A program made the position numbers and the translations under genes. DNA of 7,739 nt from DASWVC01 sp036401335 (GTDB lineage: Bacteria > Verrucomicrobiota > Verrucomicrobiia > Chthoniobacterales > JAFAMB01). The stretch is from the NCBI GenBank assembly GCA_036401335.1, contig DASWVC010000169.1:1-7739 (forward strand), read 5' to 3'. Below are positions 4,301-7,739 of the stretch, piece after piece. The notes under the pieces are model-generated. The model did no database searches. It worked only from the letters and a program-made list of their open reading frames with translations, and was not told the origin of the DNA. Position 1 is the first letter of the stretch. Each line of letters begins with the position of its first letter.

Positions 4301-7141
4301 GTTGGCCCCGCTGGCCAGCACCACCGTCCCGGCGTTCGTGCCGTCGCCCACCTGCAAGCCGCCGCCGCCCGATACCACCCCTTGGTAAGCCGCCGTGGTG
4401 CCGGCCGAGGCTGCCAAAATATTCAGGCCGCCATTGTAGGTCTGCAACGACACTGGCCGCGCCGTGGCGAACCCGTCGGCGGTGGTGAGCACCTCCCCGT
4501 CCGCCAGCGCGATGCCCCCGCTGGGGTCGCCGAGGGCCAGGTCGCTGGCCACGCTTAGGGTACCGAGTTCAGAGGTGATGCCCCCTGTGAAGGAGTTGGT
4601 GGTATTCGTAAGGACCACCGTGCCTCCGTTGTCGCCCACGCTGAGGCCACCCGTGCCGGAGATCGGCCCCGTGTAGGTGGCGATAACGCCTGGATCCACG
4701 CCCAAAACGTTGCCGAAGATGGAGGGTATCAGCGTGATTCCCCGCGCAGAATCAAAACCGGTGGTCGTGATTTCCAATTGGCCTCCGCTCATCGTGATCC
4801 CCCCACCGACGTTCCCCAACGCACCGTCTGTGCCCACCAGCAAAAAATTGTTGTGCGTGATCGTGGTGCCGCCCTGGTAATTGTTGGACGGGTTGGTCAG
4901 GATCAATCGCAGCTCTTGGCTATTGGTGTCTCCGACCGTCAAACCGCCCGGGCCGGTGACCTGGCCCGTGAACGTCGCCGTGTAGAGGCGGTTGTTGTCC
5001 GGAGCCGCAAGGGTATTGGTTCCGGCATTGCCCAGCGTGAGGGTGCGCCCGGTGGCAAAGTTTCCGTTTTGATCGCCGAAGATGAACAGCCTGGCGCCGT
5101 TCAGGGTCAGTCCGCCGCTCGGGTCGCCCAGGTTGGCGTCAGTGGACACGCTTAGGGTGCCGTTCCCCGACACCGTCGTGCCCCCGGAATAGGTGTTGGT
5201 GCCACTCAGCGCCAGGGTGCCCGTCCCCACTTTGACCAACGCCAGGGATAAGCCGTTCTCATGCACGGTGCCGCTGAAGGTCGTGGACGTGTTGTCACCC
5301 CCCACCGTCAGGACATCGGTGCCGCCCGACCCGTTGTCGGTAACCACACCCGTTCCCGCCAGCGAACCGATCTGGTTGCCGTGTTGGTTCAGCACCAGCG
5401 TCCCGTCGACGACGAAGGCCGACGCCGGACTCAGGGCGCCCGAGGAATTGGCGGACAAGGTTGCCCCGGTCACAATGGTGGTGCTGCCGGCGTAGGCATT
5501 GGCCCCGACGAGGACCACCGTTCCTGCGTTGACGGCGTCCCCAACCGTCAAACCCCCCGGGCCCGTGAGGTTGCCCCAAAAGACCGCGAAGTTGTTTGCG
5601 GTGGCGGCCAGGGTGCCGCCGTTGGTCGTGAGCGCGATGGGCCGGAAGGTTGCGAATGTGCTGCCGGTCGCCAACAGTTCCCCCCCGTCCAGGGTGAGCC
5701 CGCCGCTCGGGTTCCCGAGGTTGGCGTCAAGGGCCACGCTCAGGGTGCCGCCCGAAACCGTCGTGCCGCCGGCGTAGGTGTTGGTGCCACTCAGCGTCAG
5801 GGTGCCCGCGCCGGTCTTGGTCAGGGCACCCGCCCCGATGACGGTGCCCGAAAAGGTTGAGTCAAAGCCGTTGGTGTCGATCGTGCCTCCAGCGGCCAGC
5901 AGCGACACGGTGTGAGCGTCAGTCAGGCTGGCGGTGGTTTGCAGGGTGCCGCCCCGGAAATTCACAAATTGCCCGAACCCCAAGCTGGTCAACTGCGCCT
6001 CGCTCCCCACCGGCAGGGTGCCCGTGATCAGGTTGGGGCCAATGAAGCTCCCATAGGAAACCGGGAGGTTTCCCACGGTGATGGGCACGCCCGCCACGGC
6101 GTTGGTGGCCGTGTCGATGATGGACACGGTGTTGTCGGTACTGTTCACGACGTAGGCGTGCAGGCCGTCGGGCGTCGCCGCCACCCCGCTGGGATTCGTT
6201 CCCACGGCGATGGTGTTGACGACGGTACCCGTGGCCGTGTCAATGACCGATACGGTGTTGTCGCTTAAATTCGTCACGTAGGCGTGCAGGCCGTCGGGCG
6301 TCACAATTACCCCGAGGGGGCTGGCTCCCACGGTGATGGTGTTGACGATGGTACCCGTGGCCGTGTCAATAACCGATACGGTGCCGGCGGTCTTGTTCAC
6401 CACGTACGCATGCAGGCTGTCGGGCGTCACGGCGACCGTTTGGGGTCCGGTTCCTACAGTGATGGGGCTCCCAACGACGGTGGCAGTGGCCGTGTCGATG
6501 ACCGATACAGTGTTCGCGGTGCCGTTCGTCACGTAGGCGTGCAGGCCGTCGGGCGTCACGGTCACCCCGATGGGTCCGGTGCCCACGGCAATGGTGTTGA
6601 CGACGGCGTTCGTGGTAGTGTCGATGACCGACACGGTGCCGTCACTGTAGTTCACCACGTACGCGTGCAGGCCGTCGGGCGCCAACGCCAGCCCTTCGGG
6701 GTTAGTTCCCACGGCAATGGTGTTGACGACGGTGTGAGTGGACGTGTCGATGACCGACACGGTGTTCGCGGAAAAGTTCGTCGCGTACGCGTACCGGGCG
6801 TCGGGCGTCACTACCGCGCTGACGGGATTTAACCCCAGCGCAACCGTACTGCTGACCGTGTTCGTCGCCGTATCAATCACCGATGCCGTATTGTCAGTGT
6901 AATTTGGCACGTACGCGTCTTGGGTGATTTGAGCCGCCGCCGGGCCCACCGATCCTAGGCAAAGCACCCCGGTTATGCCAAGGCTAACGGCGGCGTTCCG
7001 GACGGCGAGGGTGGCGGTTCGGCCGTTCCCCGATGGTCGTTTTCTCGTGCCTGGAGGCCCGTCCGAGCCGGTCGCCGATTCACATTGGAAGAATGGCCGA
7101 CGGGCATCGCCTCCGGCCTGAACATGAAGGAATTTCCGCAT
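1373..7141 (-). CDS. Giant autotransporter: YVTN propeller, PATR stalk, beta-barrel
   Basis: A type V surface protein of 1,922 residues from ATG 7141-7139. Residues 1-71: signal peptide with an unusually long N-region (MRKFLHVQ... then KR-rich) and a hydrophobic core ending GPAAAQ. About 75-360: seven 42-43-residue YVTN repeats (HAYVTN...NTVSVIDTAT) ending in the usual SYGSFIGP, a complete seven-bladed propeller. About 425-1170: about eight PATR units (GTLTLSGTNTYAGGTTV, LGDPSGGLTLNGG), i.e. beta-helix. About 1170-1450: further beta-helix, with the only mature cysteines at 1224 and 1226, then a GNYTQGSSGSFSV module. About 1464-1483: Gly/Ser linker. About 1530-1600: helical segment. About 1650-1922: autotransporter barrel ending GGFRVSF, terminal Phe as expected for BAM recognition. 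The barrel is diagnostic for outer-membrane insertion; the passenger should be displayed outside. The propeller's ligand is unknown. The frame extends in-register to a TTG at 7180, but that TTGACA is better read as the -35 box. No SD precedes ATG 7141. No passenger-cleavage motif was recognised. Confidence 0.93.
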   Translation of the reverse strand: MRKFLHVQAGGDARRPFFQCESATGSDGPPGTRKRPSGNGRTATLAVRNAAVSLGITGVLCLGSVGPAAAQITQDAYVPNYTDNTASVIDTATNTVSSTVALGLNPVSAVVTPDARYAYATNFSANTVSVIDTSTHTVVNTIAVGTNPEGLALAPDGLHAYVVNYSDGTVSVIDTTTNAVVNTIAVGTGPIGVTVTPDGLHAYVTNGTANTVSVIDTATATVVGSPITVGTGPQTVAVTPDSLHAYVVNKTAGTVSVIDTATGTIVNTITVGASPLGVIVTPDGLHAYVTNLSDNTVSVIDTATGTVVNTIAVGTNPSGVAATPDGLHAYVVNSTDNTVSIIDTATNAVAGVPITVGNLPVSYGSFIGPNLITGTLPVGSEAQLTSLGFGQFVNFRGGTLQTTASLTDAHTVSLLAAGGTIDTNGFDSTFSGTVIGAGALTKTGAGTLTLSGTNTYAGGTTVSGGTLSVALDANLGNPSGGLTLDGGELLATGSTFATFRPIALTTNGGTLAATANNFAVFWGNLTGPGGLTVGDAVNAGTVVLVGANAYAGSTTIVTGATLSANSSGALSPASAFVVDGTLVLNQHGNQIGSLAGTGVVTDNGSGGTDVLTVGGDNTSTTFSGTVHENGLSLALVKVGTGTLALSGTNTYSGGTTVSGNGTLSVSTDANLGDPSGGLTLNGARLFIFGDQNGNFATGRTLTLGNAGTNTLAAPDNNRLYTATFTGQVTGPGGLTVGDTNSQELRLILTNPSNNYQGGTTITHNNFLLVGTDGALGNVGGGITMSGGQLEITTTGFDSARGITLIPSIFGNVLGVDPGVIATYTGPISGTGGLSVGDNGGTVVLTNTTNSFTGGITSELGTLSVASDLALGDPSGGIALADGEVLTTADGFATARPVSLQTYNGGLNILAASAGTTAAYQGVVSGGGGLQVGDGTNAGTVVLASGANTYTGGTTVFGNAVLSVDTDAELGDPSGGIVLKLGGELLTTANFTSARSVSLNPSVNLGGGIVTPSIPSSPNTLAAAAGTTATYTGVVSGTGGLWIGDGDDFGTVVLTAVNTYTGGTTVWTGATLSVAADTAFGDASGGLALNGGKLLTTADVTTPRTITLNPTSGADALAAATGTTATYSGVISGPGALTVGDGTNAGTVVFTSTNSYAGGTAVLPGTLVAATSDALGTGPATLYGGALQILAAVKLGNPLFFGPGGGSLLNAGTLNNNVLDASNGCGCPQWVENDQGGAINGNVLLGTGPNTVQLYSGSTISGNLDLGTNAGSTLILNGAGDQVWSAAVTGTEASEGSLVKLGSGTWTLDQPIAAPVGTTVAAGGLVIDSTLTSALVTVQNGATLGGSGTVAGNLTNNGLLQPGSSAVPGTLTVTGNYTQGSSGSFSVRLASAATYDQLHVGGTAGLGGNLNWVTTGGYTPAPGSLFTILTAGGGTSGSYASVTHSQGVQLTLQVNANTVTLSSPLSTGGGSGTGSAGGSGGANGTFVSVPTNPDNSTTPTAPTVVTLAPGGLVTETFYPFRLFATNSNQYGVAGALDQARFTSGAESDFTAAINTASQLQGSRLTHAFDQLSPSAVAAFSTIAFTLQSAQAAQLDQRLEALREGDEAFQLNNQPVPADAGKAVTAPDDGKGGGKEAYRPSPMVEVAHGERWGAFVTGSGTFAGVDRASDLFGYNFNTGGVTAGLDYRLTRTWAVGLYGGYAHTRADFEGDSRLDVDGAKGGLYSTWRHGGFYLNGSVGGGYNSYGLRRSIDFVNRTARSDPEGWEFDASGGLGYDWHFGPLTAGVNASLLYTHLDVRGFTETGANSLDLQVSSNHADSLRQYLGGHLYYTWRVSPSLTVTPEADLAWQHEYLDGGRSIDASFQAGAGPAFAIRTNRAQGDSAFGGTGVTATYKNVSAYFFYNPEFGSGNLISHTISGGFRVSF
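3640..5860 (-). repeat. PATR (autotransporter-associated) repeat array
   Basis: About eight units of roughly 90-110 residues each. Each has a GxGGLTVGDGTNAGTVVL or GALTKTGAGTLTLSGTN opening, an NTYAGGTTV turn, a 'TLSVxxDxxLGDPSGG' segment and an 'LLTTA...TYTG' close. These match the passenger-associated transport repeat family, which predicts beta-helix and aids passenger secretion. Similarity is visible in DNA too: 'TAGGTGTTGGTGCCACTCAG' occurs near 5192 and 5776, 583-584 bp apart (two units). The second unit is the most divergent (it carries NQHGNQIGSLAGTG). The units form the stalk between propeller and barrel. Confidence 0.85.
6060..6925 (-). repeat. Seven tandem YVTN beta-propeller repeats, 126-bp period
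   Basis: The DNA encoding the SVIDT strand starts at 6111, 6237, 6363, 6492, 6618, 6744 and 6870, giving spacings of 126, 126, 129, 126, 126 and 126 bp. The 129-bp interval reflects one extra residue (GSPITVG in place of NTIAVG). The consensus blade is HAYVTNxxxNTVSVIDTAT followed by TVVNTIAVGTxPxGVxVTPDG. Seven copies match the usual closed seven-bladed fold of this family, also known from surface-layer-like proteins. Middle blades are almost identical in DNA ('GTGCAGGCCGTCGGGCGTC' at four or more sites), while the first encoded blade (6870 side) is the most divergent. Ligand binding is unknown. Confidence 0.9.
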
Positions 7142-7150
7142 CAGAAAATC

Positions 7151-7207
7151 GTTATACTTATGGAATGCAGAACGTGTCAATTTCTATATAATTAATACAA
7201 TTTTTCT
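7151..7207 (-). promoter_or_regulatory. Sigma70-type promoter with UP-like tract for the autotransporter
   Basis: Read on the minus strand: TTGACA (7180-7175, perfect -35), an 18-bp spacer, TATAAC (7156-7151, one mismatch to the -10). Just upstream, 7207-7181 is 27 nt with only three G/C, an UP-element-like tract in a GC-rich genome. The expected transcription start is about 7141-7145, at or next to the ATG at 7141-7139. The mRNA would therefore be leaderless or nearly so, which agrees with the lack of a ribosome-binding site before that ATG. Confidence 0.65.
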
Positions 7208-7234
7208 GAAGATTTTGGGGCGTGGTCCATCCTC

Positions 7235-7249
7235 CGCCGGTCACCGGCG
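7235..7249. promoter_or_regulatory. 15-bp GC palindrome upstream of the autotransporter promoter
   Basis: CGCCGGT-C-ACCGGCG is a perfect palindrome with 7-bp arms and a central base, about 55 bp upstream of the -35 and about 138 bp after the deacetylase stop. It could be an operator or activator site, or a hairpin ending the upstream gene. It has no T-run, so a classical terminator is unlikely. The rest of 7181-7387 shows no gene. Confidence 0.3.
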
Positions 7250-7387
7250 CTCTCTCCCTTTGCAGTGGCTAAGCCCTTTAGCTCCTGAAGCAAAGCGTGA
7301 CCGCTCCCTGGTAACTACCCCTGCGTAGCAGTCGCCAAATGATCCAAGCCCTGTCGCGCTGGCGTCCACCCAGGTGCACCACATCAG

Positions 7388-7739
7388 TCAGAGCGGTTCC
7401 CGCCGCTCGACAAATCGCCCGTACGTCATCGATTCACGGCGTCGGGCCGCTTCTTTGACAAAGTGCAGCGCCTGAGCCCAGATGGCAGGGTGCTCGAGGT
7501 CAGCTGGGTGCAGGCTGACCCGGAGCAACGGGGCGTGCTGGACCGCATAGCCGAGCCACGCGTTCCACCGCAGGCTCGCCCACCGCCGCCAGGCAGCACG
7601 GGTGCTCCAGACGAGCGAGCGTGCCCCCACCCTTGTGGCCGGTCGGAACGTCCGCACCTCGTTCACCGAAGTCGTGTACCGGAACCCGCCGTTCTCGACA
7701 GCCTGCGCAGCCGCCATGCCCAGAAGCCACGCCGGCGCG
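7388..7739 (-). CDS. Polysaccharide deacetylase-like protein, C-terminal part
   Basis: Only the last 116 codons are visible; the frame is open to the window end and stops at TGA (7390-7388). The sequence APAWLLGMAAAQAV, GFRYTTSV, SLVWSTRAAWRRW and APLLRVSLHPADLEHPAIW matches the pattern I know from DUF2334/NodB-like polysaccharide deacetylases. There the '(P)xWLLG...GFRYTT' stretch follows the catalytic core and the C-terminal 'LHP' histidine (here codon 7510-7508) is the motif-5-like catalytic His. The metal-binding Asp/His motifs would lie outside the window. These enzymes remove acetyl groups from polysaccharides or related glycans, often in cell-envelope or exopolysaccharide gene sets. 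An internal ATG at 7717-7715 is within the conserved region and is not the start. The gene lies on the same strand as the autotransporter, 246 bp upstream of its ATG, but that gene has its own promoter, so a shared operon is unlikely. Confidence 0.75.
   Translation of the reverse strand, partial: APAWLLGMAAAQAVENGGFRYTTSVNEVRTFRPATRVGARSLVWSTRAAWRRWASLRWNAWLGYAVQHAPLLRVSLHPADLEHPAIWAQALHFVKEAARRRESMTYGRFVERREPL

Noticed and set aside
6060..6925. Regular repeats considered as a CRISPR array
   Set aside because: The 126-bp period is a multiple of three, stays in one reading frame and encodes YVTN blades; there are no unique spacers.
7178..7180. TTG as start codon of the autotransporter
   Set aside because: It overlaps the -35 box of a convincing promoter and has no ribosome-binding site; ATG 7141 is preferred.
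7187..7192. Perfect TATAAT on the plus strand
   Set aside because: The base region 17 bp upstream has no -35 match and no plus-strand gene follows; it lies in the AT-rich UP-like tract.
7500..7730. Minus-strand 76-codon frame overlapping the deacetylase C-terminus
   Set aside because: It is out of frame with the recognisable deacetylase sequence and shows no family features.

Overview
The window most likely comes from a GC-rich member of the Verrucomicrobia, probably close to Opitutaceae. This is an inference from three things: the style of the giant autotransporter, a small secreted protein with a MKHLPLALLTLLTLG-type signal peptide, and short REP-like palindromes with a 'TAGGGCGGCGA' core between genes. 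There is no rRNA or other marker to confirm it. All recognisable genes lie on the minus strand.

Layout from high to low coordinates (the direction of transcription). (1) 7388-7739 holds the C-terminal 116 residues of a polysaccharide-deacetylase-like protein; the rest is outside the window. (2) 7142-7387 is a promoter region with a GC palindrome, an AT-rich UP-like tract, a perfect -35 (TTGACA) and a near-consensus -10 (TATAAC). (3) 1373-7141 is one very large gene for a type V (autotransporter) surface protein of about 1,922 residues. It has a long-N-region signal peptide, a seven-repeat YVTN beta-propeller, about eight PATR-type beta-helix repeats, a Gly/Ser linker, a helical region and a C-terminal beta-barrel ending in Phe. 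(4) 932-1372 is intergenic, with two hairpins just after the autotransporter stop, a 152-bp element bounded by inverted repeats, and a short plus-strand ORF that seems cut by that element. (5) 401-931 is a small secreted-protein gene interrupted by one in-frame TAA. (6) 247-400 carries REP-like hairpins. (7) 1-243 is a decayed coding remnant with no start and a one-base frameshift in a G run.

The functional centre is the autotransporter. Inferred route: Sec export, barrel insertion by the BAM machinery, and display of a beta-helical stalk tipped by a seven-bladed propeller on the cell surface. The flanks (one interrupted gene, one frameshifted remnant, REP-like and inverted-repeat elements) look like an accessory, rearranged part of the chromosome. 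Nothing shows that the deacetylase and the autotransporter are functionally linked; the autotransporter has its own strong promoter.

The best leads are the propeller-on-a-stalk architecture, the promoter that moves the start codon inward and predicts a leaderless mRNA, and the clean in-frame stop in the small secreted protein.
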